A DNA stretch of 64,000 nucleotides from the NCBI RefSeq assembly GCF_900106595.1, contig NZ_FNNC01000004.1:1-64000 (forward strand). Reading direction: 5' to 3'. The notes beneath the pieces are model-generated. The model saw nothing but the letters and a program-made list of their open reading frames with translations, made no database searches and had not been told where the DNA came from. The translations under genes were made by a program, and so were the position numbers. Below, piece by piece: positions 23,986-33,453 of this stretch (its first letter is position 1; the number at the start of each line of letters is the position of its first letter). Origin of the DNA: Marinococcus luteus (GTDB lineage: Bacteria; Bacillota; Bacilli; Bacillales; Marinococcaceae).

Positions 23986-24939
23986 ATGAAAACAATTCGC
24001 TGGGGAATTTTAGGCACGGCCGATATCGCCAGAAGACAGATGCTGCCTGCACTGCAGCATACGGAAAATGCCGAAGCGTATGCGATCGCAAGCGCCAGCG
24101 GAAAAGCAGAGGAACTAGCCGAAGCCTTTCATATTCCGAAGGTATACCAAAGCTACGACGACCTGCTTGAAGACCCGGGCATCGATGCGGTCTATATTCC
24201 TCTCCCCAACCATCTCCACAAAGAATGGAGCATCAAAGCTGCCGAAAAGCAGAAGCATGTATTATGCGAAAAGCCGGCGGCACTGACTGAGGCGGAAGCC
24301 GGGGAAATAAAAAACGCCTGCGAACAACACGGCGTTCAGTTTATGGAAGCGTTCATGTACCGATTCCATCCCCAGCACCAGCTTGTACAAAAAATGCTTG
24401 CAGGTAATGCGATTGGAGACGTTGTGACGATGCGCTCATCTTTCACTTTCCCGCTGCAGCATACCGAAGGCAACATACGGCTTCATTCGCAGGCTGACGG
24501 CGGTGGAAGCCTGTATGATGTCGGCTGCTACTGCATTCATGCCATCCGCCAGGTCATGGGGGAACCGGAGCATGCGAGTGCTTTTTATTCATTTCATGAA
24601 AACGGAGGCAGTGACTGGGCTGCTGCAGGTGTTCTTACTTTTTCCGATGGCCGGCTTGCCCACTTTGATTCGGGCATGAACGCTGCTCTCCGCAACGAGT
24701 ACGAAGTAGTAGGCACGAAAGGCGTACTGCGGGCCCACCAGGCGTTTGTACCGACAGAACGTCCGTGCAGGGTTTCTATCGAATTGGAAAGCGGGGAATC
24801 CTACAGCGAAACCATCGCAGATAACTATTACATTACCGGCATGCAGTCGCTTTCCCTCGGCCTGCTGGAAGGGAGAAACTGGCCTTCCGATGGACTCGCG
24901 GAGAATGCTTCCGTCCTTGAGCAGCTGATAAATTCATAA
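23986..24939 (+). CDS. Gfo/Idh/MocA family oxidoreductase
   Basis: A 317-residue NAD(P)-dependent oxidoreductase. The ATG at 23986 follows GAGGAGG. The N-terminal Rossmann motif is GILGTADIARRQ, and the EKPAALT motif near residue 93-99 supplies the conserved Lys that binds the cofactor. The C-terminal alpha/beta domain is typical of sugar or inositol dehydrogenases (GGGSLYDVGCYCIHAIR near residue 168-184, with the GxxxDxGxY/C-x-I/H pattern). It is a lone gene ending at a bidirectional terminator shared with the alanine racemase-like gene. The sugar substrate is unknown. Confidence 0.85.
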   Translation: MKTIRWGILGTADIARRQMLPALQHTENAEAYAIASASGKAEELAEAFHIPKVYQSYDDLLEDPGIDAVYIPLPNHLHKEWSIKAAEKQKHVLCEKPAALTEAEAGEIKNACEQHGVQFMEAFMYRFHPQHQLVQKMLAGNAIGDVVTMRSSFTFPLQHTEGNIRLHSQADGGGSLYDVGCYCIHAIRQVMGEPEHASAFYSFHENGGSDWAAAGVLTFSDGRLAHFDSGMNAALRNEYEVVGTKGVLRAHQAFVPTERPCRVSIELESGESYSETIADNYYITGMQSLSLGLLEGRNWPSDGLAENASVLEQLINS

Positions 24940-24983
24940 AAAAATGGCCCGCGGCCGCCTTTTCCTGGCAGCTGCGGGCTTTA
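24940..24983. terminator. Bidirectional rho-independent terminator
   Basis: A GC-rich stem GCCCGCGGCCGCC / GGCAGCTGCGGGC lies between the convergent Gfo/Idh/MocA and racemase genes. T-rich flanks occur on both sides, the better one for the minus strand. Confidence 0.8.
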
Positions 24984-24989
24984 TTACTG

Positions 24990-26078
24990 TTATTCTATAT
25001 ACTTCCGTTCAATGGATTCCTGTACATTCATAATCGAAACCCTTGCCGTTAAAGCCTCCCCTTCAGTGACCGATTTTCCGGTCACGTCCACCAGGGAAAA
25101 CTGCGAACTTGGCTTCCCGACGATCGAAACAGGTTCCCCGCCCCAGAATATTTTCGCTGGCGGCCGGACATAGGAACGGACATTCCTAAGAATGTTGAAG
25201 GTCAGCTTTTTTAACGTATCGGGCTGGTTCTCGCGTGCAAAGTTAAATCCGTGGGCTTCTCCGAGTGGAATGAGCCCGATAGTCCTCGGCTCCTCAAGCG
25301 GCTTTGTATCCCCGTATCCTGCTGTGCTTCCTGTTTCAATTTCCCGCGTTTCAAGAAGAGGTGTTTTCAGCTCAAACGTTTCTTCAAAACGCAAACCGTT
25401 TCTGCTCGCCGCCTGACCGAACATCGCATTGCCGATACGAATCATATTAAATCCAAGATCTGGATGTTTGACAGCTATCGCGCTGTTAGCCATATGCACG
25501 TACGTTGGATGAATTTGATAAATTTTCGTTATGATTTCTACGCACTGCTTTAAACGATCACTTTGAACAGTAATTTTTTCTGCATGCTTGTTTGCGGCAA
25601 AATGAGAATAAACGCCTTCCATCTTCACTGATTTTAATGTTTGATACGCTTCCAGAAATGCGCCTAAATCTTTTTCATCCAGGCCGAAACGATTTAAAGA
25701 AATATTAATTTTTAAATGGAAGGGATACAGCCCCGCATTTTTCTTCCGTGCTGCCTCATCTAATTTTTTCATTTTTTCAATCGTGTCAACGGTAGGCGTT
25801 AAGTTGTAATCAATTGTGCGTTCCGCATCAAAATAAGGACCTAAGATTAATATAGGAGCTTTCACACCGTTGTTTCGCAGTTCAATACCTTCTTCCTCCA
25901 CCCCTGCCGCTAAATAATCAACTTCGTTTTCAATGTACTTGGCCATAGGAACCAGTCCGTGGCCGTAGGCATTACTTTTAACGATGCCAGCAAAAAAATT
26001 ATCCGGCATCCGGTTTTTAATTTGATGAATATTGTTGCGTACAGCCTTTACGTTAATTTCGATCCATGAAGAATTCAT
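24990..26078 (-). CDS. Alanine racemase family protein (fold type III PLP), divergent
   Basis: A 362-residue PLP enzyme of the alanine racemase fold. The PLP lysine K34 is in GIVKSNAYGHG, K123 and R130 in HLKINISLNRFG, R214 in NMIRIGNAMFG, and the catalytic tyrosine Y255 in STAGYGD, so both racemase bases are present. However, the C-terminal loop that is normally GRVSMDQ is GKPSSQFSL (residues 321-329) here, and the GYADGYPR-type segment is replaced by PLGEAHGF (271-278). The active site is therefore altered and the substrate may not be alanine. It is monocistronic, with terminators at its 3' end. Upstream is a 240-base gap before the divergent aldo/keto reductase gene. Confidence 0.8.
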   Translation of the reverse strand: MNSSWIEINVKAVRNNIHQIKNRMPDNFFAGIVKSNAYGHGLVPMAKYIENEVDYLAAGVEEEGIELRNNGVKAPILILGPYFDAERTIDYNLTPTVDTIEKMKKLDEAARKKNAGLYPFHLKINISLNRFGLDEKDLGAFLEAYQTLKSVKMEGVYSHFAANKHAEKITVQSDRLKQCVEIITKIYQIHPTYVHMANSAIAVKHPDLGFNMIRIGNAMFGQAASRNGLRFEETFELKTPLLETREIETGSTAGYGDTKPLEEPRTIGLIPLGEAHGFNFARENQPDTLKKLTFNILRNVRSYVRPPAKIFWGGEPVSIVGKPSSQFSLVDVTGKSVTEGEALTARVSIMNVQESIERKYIE

Positions 26079-26318
26079 CCATTACACGCCCTTCTCTGTT
26101 GAATATTACTCTTTAAACCTGAGAATAATTTCATGCGTCTTCTGTTCTATACCTTTACGTGCCTGCTCGAAAACTACCATTCTATCATCTTCTTTAATAT
26201 AAATACATTTCCAATCGGCTTTTATTCTTCTGGGAAAAGCATTTGATTAAAAAAACCCCGGCGCGGGTATGATAAACAGGGTATGTATACTTTTGTTTTT
26301 ACCGAAGGAGGATCATAT

Positions 26319-27200
26319 ATGAGTAATTCAGACATTACCGCAGATCAGGCCGGTACGTTCCGGATCGGTGGCGATATAGAAGTAAACCGTTTAGGTTACG
26401 GCGCAATGCAGCTGACCGGTGAGGGAGTATGGAAAGAACCTTCCAATCCTGATGAATCCGTTCGTGTGCTCCAACGGGCATCAGAGCTCGGGGTAAACTT
26501 TATTGATACCGCAGATGCCTATGGCCCGTTCACGGCCAACCGCCTCATTAAAGAAGCGCTTCATCCATATAATGATGACATGACGATTGCGACAAAGGTC
26601 GGCCTCACCCGTGCAGGCCCTAATGACTGGCGCCCGGTGGGACGTCCGGAATACCTGCGTCAGCAGGTGGAGCTGAATCTGATGGACTTAGGTCTTGAAC
26701 GCATCGATCTTATGCAGCTGCACCGTGTAGACCCTGAAGTCCCTATTGCAGATCAGATCGGTGAGCTGAAAAAAATGCAGGAGGAAGGCAAAATCCGTCA
26801 CATTGGACTCAGTGAAGTGAATACAGAGCAATTTAAAGAAGCGCAAAAGGCAGCTTCCATTGCTTCTGTCCAAAACCGCTATAACCTGGCCAATCGTGAC
26901 TCCGAAGAAATGCTCGACTATTGTACCGATAATAATATCGCATTTATCCCGTGGTTCCCTCTTGCTACTGGTGAACTGGCCCAGGAAGGCGGACCGCTCG
27001 CCCAGCTGGCAGAAGAGCACAATGCGAAACCAGCACAGCTCGCGCTTGCATGGCTGTTAAAGCGCTCTGATGTCATCCTGCCAATTCCAGGAACGTCCAC
27101 GGTAAGCCACCTTGAAGATAATATCGCTGCAGCCGGCATTAAACTGAGTGACGAGGAGTTCAATACGCTTACCAACGCCGTGAAGAACAGCAGCAGCTAA
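26319..27200 (+). CDS. Aldo/keto reductase
   Basis: A 293-residue aldo/keto reductase barrel. I use the ATG at 26319, with AAGGAGG ten bases upstream. The catalytic tetrad is visible: Asp and Tyr in DTADAYGP, Lys in ATKVGLTR, His in LMQLHRVD. The cofactor-phosphate region near the C-terminus (IPGTSTVSHLEDN) fits NADPH use. It resembles the YhdN/AKR11-type oxidoreductases of Bacillus, general aldehyde and ketone reductases. It stands alone and ends at a strong terminator. Confidence 0.88.
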   Translation: MSNSDITADQAGTFRIGGDIEVNRLGYGAMQLTGEGVWKEPSNPDESVRVLQRASELGVNFIDTADAYGPFTANRLIKEALHPYNDDMTIATKVGLTRAGPNDWRPVGRPEYLRQQVELNLMDLGLERIDLMQLHRVDPEVPIADQIGELKKMQEEGKIRHIGLSEVNTEQFKEAQKAASIASVQNRYNLANRDSEEMLDYCTDNNIAFIPWFPLATGELAQEGGPLAQLAEEHNAKPAQLALAWLLKRSDVILPIPGTSTVSHLEDNIAAAGIKLSDEEFNTLTNAVKNSSS

Positions 27201-27212
27201 ACATTTTATACA

Positions 27213-27258
27213 AGCTTTCAGCCGGCAATGATGCTTCAGAGGCTGAAAGCTTTTTTTA
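27213..27258 (+). terminator. Rho-independent terminator
   Basis: An 11-base perfect stem AGCTTTCAGCC / GGCTGAAAGCT is followed by a run of T residues after the aldo/keto reductase. Confidence 0.9.
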
Positions 27259-27306
27259 CCTGGGGCCCGGCGCCCTTGATTTTTCCTGAATGAAAGGAGC
27301 AGCAGT

Positions 27307-28041
27307 ATGTTAAAAACGAACAGCCCTTACCTGCTGACGAAAGAAGACATGGAAACTTCCAACGAGCTTCCCTCCTGGCTGCAGGAGGAATATCAGACCT
27401 TTAAGCGTGTTGTAACCAACCCCGAGTTCCCCTGCTTTTTCGGCATGAAGGCACAGCGGAAAGGAGAGCTCCGCTACTCTTATATCAACCATGATCAGTG
27501 GGATCACCTTGGCGGCGTACTCGAAAGCTTTCTGCATTTAATGAAAGAACCACCCTTTACCCGGCACGGTCTGTTCCTTTTCGTCGAGCCGGAAACACGT
27601 GAGCAGTCCGTCGATTATTATCGTTCTTATTTCTGGGACGTTCTGCAGCACCTGCACGAACAGGACCGGTACAGCTGGCCGGGAGACAAACCAAAGGACC
27701 CTGATCATTTTCTGTGGGATTACCATTTTGCCGGCGAACCTGTTTTTGTTTTCGGTAATGCCCCGGCCTATAAGCAGCGGAAAACGAGAGATCTGGGGAA
27801 CAGTTTGATTCTCGGCTTTCAGCCCAGGGCTATTTTTGAGGGCCTCGAAGGTACAGAAAAAGGTGGCATTATGTCGAGGGAAAAGGTGCGGGGACGCGTA
27901 GAAAAGTGGGACGGCCTCCCCACCCACCCGGATATCAGTCATTTCGGGGATCCGACGCACAATGAGTGGAAGCAGTTTTTCATTGGAGATGACATTAAGC
28001 CGATAGAAGGCAAATGTCCATTCCATCATAAAGACGTATGA
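27307..28041 (+). CDS. YqcI/YcgG family protein
   Basis: A 244-residue protein of the YqcI/YcgG family, found in Bacillus and relatives. The block NPEFPCFFGMKAQRKGELRY near residue 38-57 is its hallmark; a second Cys-His group (KCPFHHKDV) ends the protein. No catalytic mechanism is established that I know of. AAAGGAGC precedes the ATG. It is a lone gene between two terminators. Cys42 and the terminal Cys/His cluster could bind metal or haem, but I have no direct evidence. Confidence 0.75.
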   Translation: MLKTNSPYLLTKEDMETSNELPSWLQEEYQTFKRVVTNPEFPCFFGMKAQRKGELRYSYINHDQWDHLGGVLESFLHLMKEPPFTRHGLFLFVEPETREQSVDYYRSYFWDVLQHLHEQDRYSWPGDKPKDPDHFLWDYHFAGEPVFVFGNAPAYKQRKTRDLGNSLILGFQPRAIFEGLEGTEKGGIMSREKVRGRVEKWDGLPTHPDISHFGDPTHNEWKQFFIGDDIKPIEGKCPFHHKDV

Positions 28042-28076
28042 CCATTTTTGACCAAGACAGTTAAATATTTTTCCAG

Positions 28077-28108
28077 CGCTTTCTGCTGAACGCAGGAAGC
28101 GTTTTTTA
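28077..28108 (+). terminator. Rho-independent terminator
   Basis: CGCTTTCTGC / GCAGGAAGCG (one G-U pair) is followed by TTTTTT after the YqcI/YcgG gene. Confidence 0.8.
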
Positions 28109-28242
28109 TATGTATATATTTTGCATCTTAATATTTGAAGTACCAGGAGGCCGGCCTGTATAATGAAAATGTACATTCTATAAATAATGATTTGCCCAAT
28201 ATAACTTGCTGAGTTTTAAAAATATATTTTAAAGGAGTCTTT

Positions 28243-29718
28243 ATGGCTGAAGAAAATACAGTAAAAAAAGCAGGCTGGCAGCTTGAACACAGCTATGCCT
28301 CCCTTCCGAATACCTTTTTTTCCAAGATCACCCCTGCCCCGGCTCAGAGCCCGGAGCTGATTGTATTGAACGAACAGCTTGCTGACTCTCTCGGACTCGA
28401 CAGCGAGGAATTGAAAGAGGAAGAAGGTGTACAGATACTCGCAGGCAGCCAAACGCCGGAAAACGGCCTCCCGCTTGCCCAGGCCTACGCCGGTCATCAG
28501 TTTGGTCATTTTACGATGCTCGGGGACGGGCGCGCCCTGCTTCACGGGGAACAAATAACGCCGGATGGCCGCAGAGTCGATATTCAGCTGAAAGGATCCG
28601 GCCGCACGCCTTATTCACGCGGCGGGGACGGACGAGCCGCTCTCGGCCCAATGCTCCGCGAGTATATTATCAGTGAAGCGATGCATGCCCTTGGCATACC
28701 GACCACCCGGAGTCTTGCCGTAGTCAAAACCGGTGAACCAGTCTTTCGTGAAAGTGTACTGACCGGTGCAGTGTTAACACGTACGGCCTCAAGTCATCTG
28801 CGCGTCGGGACGTTTGAATATGCTTTAAACCGCGGATCGATGAATGATCTGCGGGCTCTTGCCGACTACACAATCGACCGGCACTACCCTGAAGTCCGGG
28901 AAACAGAAAACCCGTACCTGATGCTGCTCCGGGAAGTTGTTACACGCCAGGCTTCCTTAATTGCCAAATGGCAGCTTGCCGGCTTCATTCACGGGGTAAT
29001 GAACAGCGATAATATGGCTCTCAGCGGCGAAACCATCGATTATGGTCCGTGTGCTTTTATGAACATCTATGATCCGAAAACTGTATTCAGTTCAATTGAT
29101 GCGCGCGGCCGCTATGCTTACGGAAGACAGTCTATCATGGCAGAATGGAACCTGTCCCGGTTTGCCGAAGCCCTCGTCCCGCTGATTGACGAAAACCAGG
29201 AAAAAGCCGTTGAGCTCGCGCAGACAGAAATCTCCCGCTTCCCGGAACAGTTTAATGAGTACTGGATTCAGGGTATGCGTGCAAAACTAGGCCTTTTCAC
29301 GGAAGAAACAGAAGACGAAGCACTAATTACCGACCTGCTCAACCTTATGCAGGAACATGAAGCAGATTACACGAATACCTTCCTGGCTCTCACCTTTAAC
29401 AAGCTGGATGACTCCGGGCTGTTTACAGACAGCAGATTTGCTTCCTGGCAGGAACAATGGCTTGAACGTATCGGAAGACAAAATGAATCCGAAGAATCTG
29501 CCCGCCAGCTGATGTGTGACCACAACCCGGCGGTAATTCCGCGGAATCATCATGTGGAAGAAGCACTTGAAGCTGCCGAAAAAAATGGAGATTACAGCGT
29601 CATGAATCAGCTTCTGGATGTACTTTCAGAACCCTATGCCCACACCAGGGAGCAGGAAAAATATTCAGCACCGCCCGCTCCCACGCTTGTGCCCTACCGC
29701 ACTTACTGCGGCACGTAG
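28243..29718 (+). CDS. selO: SelO family protein adenylyltransferase (YdiU)
   Basis: A 491-residue pseudokinase-fold protein of the SelO/YdiU family, which transfers AMP from ATP to Ser/Thr/Tyr of protein targets. The N-terminal motif [11 protein letters not shown] and [20 protein letters not shown] (nucleotide-binding glycines and lysine) and the metal-binding [20 protein letters not shown] block are intact. The C-terminus ends YCGT, where the eukaryotic selenoprotein carries selenocysteine; here it is cysteine. AAAGGAGT precedes the ATG. It is a single gene with its own terminator. Its link to redox stress is known for the family; nothing in the context adds to this. Confidence 0.93.
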   Translation: MAEENTVKKAGWQLEHSYASLPNTFFSKITPAPAQSPELIVLNEQLADSLGLDSEELKEEEGVQILAGSQTPENGLPLAQAYAGHQFGHFTMLGDGRALLHGEQITPDGRRVDIQLKGSGRTPYSRGGDGRAALGPMLREYIISEAMHALGIPTTRSLAVVKTGEPVFRESVLTGAVLTRTASSHLRVGTFEYALNRGSMNDLRALADYTIDRHYPEVRETENPYLMLLREVVTRQASLIAKWQLAGFIHGVMNSDNMALSGETIDYGPCAFMNIYDPKTVFSSIDARGRYAYGRQSIMAEWNLSRFAEALVPLIDENQEKAVELAQTEISRFPEQFNEYWIQGMRAKLGLFTEETEDEALITDLLNLMQEHEADYTNTFLALTFNKLDDSGLFTDSRFASWQEQWLERIGRQNESEESARQLMCDHNPAVIPRNHHVEEALEAAEKNGDYSVMNQLLDVLSEPYAHTREQEKYSAPPAPTLVPYRTYCGT

Positions 29719-29737
29719 AAGAACGATATGCAGTTAA

Positions 29738-29776
29738 AGGAATCCCCCTCAGCAGTGAACGGGGGTTCCTATTTTT
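29738..29776 (+). terminator. Rho-independent terminator
   Basis: AGGAATCCCCC / GGGGGTTCCT stem (one bulged base) is followed by ATTTTTAT after selO. Confidence 0.85.
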
Positions 29777-29817
29777 ATAAAAAGCTTTTATCAGCGGTCC
29801 TGACAGTTTTACCGCCT

Positions 29818-30747
29818 TTACCCAAACCATATCTGTGATAAAAAGATGACAACGGAAACCGTCAGCCCTCCAAGTATTGTAGAAATAAGCACGCTTTGAG
29901 CAGCGTATTCCGGATAATTATCGTATTCGAGCGCAAACAGGGCGCTGTTTCTGGACATGGGAAACGAGCTTGCAATAAATAATGCCTGGGCAATCGTTCC
30001 TTCAAGCTGAAGCAGCCAAATAATTCCCAAAGCGATAAGCGGAGCCCCCATTAATCGAAGACTGATGGTAAAAAAGAAGACCGTGGATAAATATTTCAGC
30101 TTCGGATAAGCAATCTGTGCCCCAAGGACAAGAAGCGCGAGAGCCGTGAACCCGGCAGCAATCTGATTTAGCACCTGCTCTGCCGCTTTTGGCAGTGAAA
30201 GATTAAATATGTAAAACACAAGACCAAGAGCTAAGGCGTAAATCGTGGGCGTTTTAAATAAAGGAGACAGGTTTTCCTTTATTTCTGTTTTCTGTGTAGT
30301 TGCAGAAGTAAAAACTCCATATGTAAATGTTAAAAAGTTTTGAAACATCAGCACAATAATTTGGATTGATACCCCGAGCGGGTTGGAAGCGAACACCAGC
30401 TGGCTGACCGGCAGCCCGAAGTTTCCTGAATTCATAAGTACTACACTGTTTTTAAATGTCGCAGTAAGCTTCGCATCCATCCCGAACAATCTCGCACATA
30501 CGCCGGCAAACAGAGCCAGAAAGAAAAACTGGATAAGCAGAAAGGCACCAACCTCAAGCAAAACAGATGATTCCACCTCCATGGTAGAAATGTTTGTGAA
30601 AATAACGACCGGGAGAAACAGTCCCGTTAACAGCTTGGACAACGTACTGAGATGAAAATCATATATCCGATGAAGTACTGCTCCGAGTAGCAGCAAAATA
30701 AAGATTGGAAGCATTACTTCGAGCATAATTAATGGTAAAAAGGACAA
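29818..30747 (-). CDS. AEC family transporter (auxin efflux carrier / malate permease type)
   Basis: A 309-residue carrier with about ten hydrophobic segments. The N-terminal MLEVMLPIFILLLLGAVL and the central GNFGLPVSQL are typical of the AEC family, which contains bacterial malate and malonate permeases. The start is uncertain: a TTG at 30747 is preceded by GGGGGAG ten bases upstream, while an ATG at 30726 has no clear site. It is divergent from the lactate permease across a 369-base spacer with palindromes, so both organic-acid carriers may share control. The substrate is unknown. Confidence 0.8.
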   Translation of the reverse strand: MSFLPLIMLEVMLPIFILLLLGAVLHRIYDFHLSTLSKLLTGLFLPVVIFTNISTMEVESSVLLEVGAFLLIQFFFLALFAGVCARLFGMDAKLTATFKNSVVLMNSGNFGLPVSQLVFASNPLGVSIQIIVLMFQNFLTFTYGVFTSATTQKTEIKENLSPLFKTPTIYALALGLVFYIFNLSLPKAAEQVLNQIAAGFTALALLVLGAQIAYPKLKYLSTVFFFTISLRLMGAPLIALGIIWLLQLEGTIAQALFIASSFPMSRNSALFALEYDNYPEYAAQSVLISTILGGLTVSVVIFLSQIWFG

Positions 30748-31116
30748 GAAAGCATCTCTCCCCCGCAATCGGTAATATGAATGATTTTTTCATCCTTCAT
30801 CAATATACTAATAATTCTGTCCAGCAGCAATGATATTGGTAAATTTATCCTCAAATACACTGAATAACTATTCAATGTTTAGAACGCTCAAGCTTAATCA
30901 ATTTTTAATCAGCTTTAATCCTTAGCTGTGACAATATATTGTCTGATTTATGTCTGAAAAACGACAAAATATTCTACGCCTCCCCTGGATCAGGATCTCC
31001 TATTGCATCTATTGATGAAAGCGTTTAACATAGAATTAAGACATCTGATGACCATACCTCCAAAAATGAATTTAACTTTTATTTTTAATTATTTCCCCTC
31101 TAAAGGAGATACGTCT
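30748..31116. promoter_or_regulatory. 369-base divergent regulatory spacer (AEC carrier / lactate permease)
   Basis: No gene is visible here. It holds the perfect palindrome GACAATATATTGTC (30930-30943), a second TGTC-N8-GACA pair (30951-30966), and an imperfect cre-like TGAAAGCGTTTAACA (31016-31030, two positions off consensus by alignment). It is AT-rich. These look like operator sites for the lactate permease, but the regulator is unknown. Confidence 0.5.
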
Positions 31117-32703
31117 ATGCTGATGCTCGTCGCGCTAAGCGCTGTTATTTTTCCATTTCTTTTTCTTGTTCTGCTTCGCATGCCTGCCATTAAAGGAATG
31201 ACTCTCAGTTCTGTGATTGTGCTTCTGCTTGCCGTTACAGTATGGGGCATGGGAAGCCAGGTTATTCTTTCTTCCATTCTGCAGGGCGCTCATAAAACAT
31301 TAACCATTCTGCTTATTTTATTTGGAGCGCTCGTACTGCTGAATACTCTGCGGAAAAACGGAGCTGTGGACCGTATCAACCAGGGGTTTCAAAGTATCTC
31401 AGAGGATATGCGGGTGCAGCTGATCATCGTTGCTTTTCTGTTTGGCTCCCTGCTTGAAGGAGCCGCCGGCTTCGGCACCCCGGCAATGATTACTGCTCCA
31501 CTGATGCTGGCCTTAGGCTTTAAGCCGCTTGCTGCAGTATCTACAGCGCTTATAGCGGACAGTTCAGCCGTTGCTTTTGGAGCCGTGGGTACGCCTGTGA
31601 TTGTCGGTCTCAGCACACTTGAGCCAGCAAGCCCTGCCTTTTTTCAGGAAGTCGGTATTTCAGTTACATTAATTGATCTGTTTGGCGGCACTTTTATACC
31701 ATTTATTCTAATTGTGGTGCTCACTCTGTTTTTCGGAAAAGGCAACGGGTTGAAAGACGCATGGCCAATGCTTCCCTGGACATTGATGATCGGAGCTGTG
31801 TACACGTCGTCAGCGTTATTATACGCGTTCTTGTTCGGACCGGAGTTTGTCGCTATTTTAGGAGCGCTCACCGGACTTGCTGCAGCGACATTCACCGCAA
31901 AAAAAGGAATTCTGCTTCCAAAAGACATCTGGACGGATGCCCTGCAGGAAGATTTCGAAATTGATACAAAAAAATCCGACATGAGTCTTTTTACCGCCTG
32001 GTCGCCGTACTTGATCGTGGTGGCCCTCCTGCTTCTAACAAGAATTGTTCCGTGGTTGCGGGAATTTACGACTACAGTTCTTGACCTTTCCTGGACTAAC
32101 ATTTTAGGGGTTGAAGGAGTAACTTCCAACTGGGAGCTGCTGTATTCTCCCGGAACCATTCTCACTGTTACTGCCCTGCTTGCAGTACTGATTCAACGGC
32201 GTTCATTTAAAAATTTCACCGCTTCTTCCAAAGAAGCTCTTTCCACTATCAAAATTACCGGAATTACTTTATTCGCCACGCTTGTGATGGTGCATGTGTT
32301 CAGTAATTCCGGAATTAATACCAACGATATAACCAGTATGCCAGAGTATATCGCAGCCGGTATGGCGGCTGCTTTCGGCCCAATGTGGATTCTTGTCGCA
32401 CCGTTTCTTGGAGAACTTGGATCATTTATTACCGGAAGTGCCACCGTTTCCACTCTTACGTTCTCCCCTGTACAATACAGCATCGCCAATGCTACTGGAG
32501 TAGATGCCAGTGTCGTACTCGGCGCACAGCTTGTAGGCTCCGGCGCCGGAAACATGATTTGTATTCATAACGTAGTCGCTGCATGTGCAGTGGTTGGCAT
32601 GGAGGGAAAAGAAGGCAGCGTAATCCGCAAAACGCTCGGCCCGGCCATCCTTTACGGGGTGCTCGCTGGAGCAGGAGGATTCATTATAATGAATGTATTC
32701 TAA
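31117..32703 (+). CDS. lctP: L-lactate permease
   Basis: A 528-residue LctP-family carrier with about 12-14 hydrophobic segments. I use the ATG at 31117, with AAAGGAG upstream; a longer reading from 31003 covers the operator region and lacks a site. Family motifs include [20 protein letters not shown] near residue 105-124 and [20 protein letters not shown] near the C-terminus. It imports L- or D-lactate with protons or sodium. It stands alone, ends at a terminator shared with the NlpC/P60 gene, and may be catabolite-controlled through the cre-like box upstream. Confidence 0.93.
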   Translation: MLMLVALSAVIFPFLFLVLLRMPAIKGMTLSSVIVLLLAVTVWGMGSQVILSSILQGAHKTLTILLILFGALVLLNTLRKNGAVDRINQGFQSISEDMRVQLIIVAFLFGSLLEGAAGFGTPAMITAPLMLALGFKPLAAVSTALIADSSAVAFGAVGTPVIVGLSTLEPASPAFFQEVGISVTLIDLFGGTFIPFILIVVLTLFFGKGNGLKDAWPMLPWTLMIGAVYTSSALLYAFLFGPEFVAILGALTGLAAATFTAKKGILLPKDIWTDALQEDFEIDTKKSDMSLFTAWSPYLIVVALLLLTRIVPWLREFTTTVLDLSWTNILGVEGVTSNWELLYSPGTILTVTALLAVLIQRRSFKNFTASSKEALSTIKITGITLFATLVMVHVFSNSGINTNDITSMPEYIAAGMAAAFGPMWILVAPFLGELGSFITGSATVSTLTFSPVQYSIANATGVDASVVLGAQLVGSGAGNMICIHNVVAACAVVGMEGKEGSVIRKTLGPAILYGVLAGAGGFIIMNVF

Positions 32704-32706
32704 TAC

Positions 32707-32750
32707 AAAAAACAGGCGTGACCACTAATTGGCGTCACGCCTGTTTTTTT
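32707..32750. terminator. Bidirectional rho-independent terminator
   Basis: ACAGGCGTGAC / GTCACGCCTGT stem with A/T-runs on both sides, between the convergent lactate permease and NlpC/P60 genes. Confidence 0.92.
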
Positions 32751-32760
32751 GAATTCTGAT

Positions 32761-33453
32761 TTAAATTTGGCCCGCGCCCATGTAACGTGGACCCCAGTAA
32801 GAGCTGTCAAGACTCGATGTAGTTACTCCGGTAGAAGCCCCAGCATGAACAAATTCATTGTTTCCTATATAAATGCCCGCGTGGGAAGCTCCGCCTCTTG
32901 TATCAAAGAAGACAATATCTCCCGGGGATGGGCTAGATACCTTTGTACTCGCACTGTAGATTGAAGATACAGTACGCGGCATGCTTTCCCCGTGCTGCGC
33001 GTAGACGTAGTTAATGAAACCGCTGCAGTCAAATCCGCTTGGAGACTCGCCGCCCCATACATAAGGTGACCCGATGTATTGCTTAGCGGTACTCGTAATA
33101 CCCGAGCTGCTGCTTGTAGATGCGCCAGCTACCTGTTCACCCGAAGAGCCTGATCCCATTAAAGAGTCCTGCGTCGATGGACCGGCTACGCCGTAATAAC
33201 TGCCGGCCGGGGATGAAATGCCGTGATCGGATTGATATTCTTTTACCGCACTTAACGTTTTTGGACCGAACCTTGAGCCGGTATATCCATGGAAATACCC
33301 TTCATCCTTTAAGGTTTCCTGTAAATCGTTTACCGAGGAATTAGTGTCTCCGTAAGATAAAGATCCGTGATCATCGATTGATGCGTCTGCTGCCTGCGGG
33401 GCGCCAAACAGAACCCCTGCTGTAATTGCTGTTCCAAAAAGATATTTTTTCAT
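32761..33453 (-). CDS. Secreted NlpC/P60 peptidoglycan hydrolase with peptidoglycan-binding domain
   Basis: A 230-residue exported protein (start at the ATG at 33453, whose ribosome site is weak; an upstream GTG at 33477 is the alternative). A signal peptide (KKYLFGTAITAGVLF...ADAS) precedes a peptidoglycan-binding domain (SYGDTNSSVNDLQETLKDEG to about residue 93), a Ser-rich linker, and an NlpC/P60 domain with the catalytic Cys in GFDCSGF, His in SHAGIYIG and the third polar residue in the FVHAGA block. It would cleave peptide cross-links in the cell wall. It is alone, with a 373-base upstream region that may hold a structured leader. Confidence 0.9.
   Translation of the reverse strand: MKKYLFGTAITAGVLFGAPQAADASIDDHGSLSYGDTNSSVNDLQETLKDEGYFHGYTGSRFGPKTLSAVKEYQSDHGISSPAGSYYGVAGPSTQDSLMGSGSSGEQVAGASTSSSSGITSTAKQYIGSPYVWGGESPSGFDCSGFINYVYAQHGESMPRTVSSIYSASTKVSSPSPGDIVFFDTRGGASHAGIYIGNNEFVHAGASTGVTTSSLDSSYWGPRYMGAGQI

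Noticed and set aside
27538-28176. 212-codon frame opposite the YqcI/YcgG gene
   Set aside because: It crosses the terminator and has no coding features; the plus-strand gene is clearly real.
31003-31116. 38-codon extension of the lactate permease
   Set aside because: It covers the cre-like operator and has no ribosome binding site; the ATG at 31117 has AAAGGAG.
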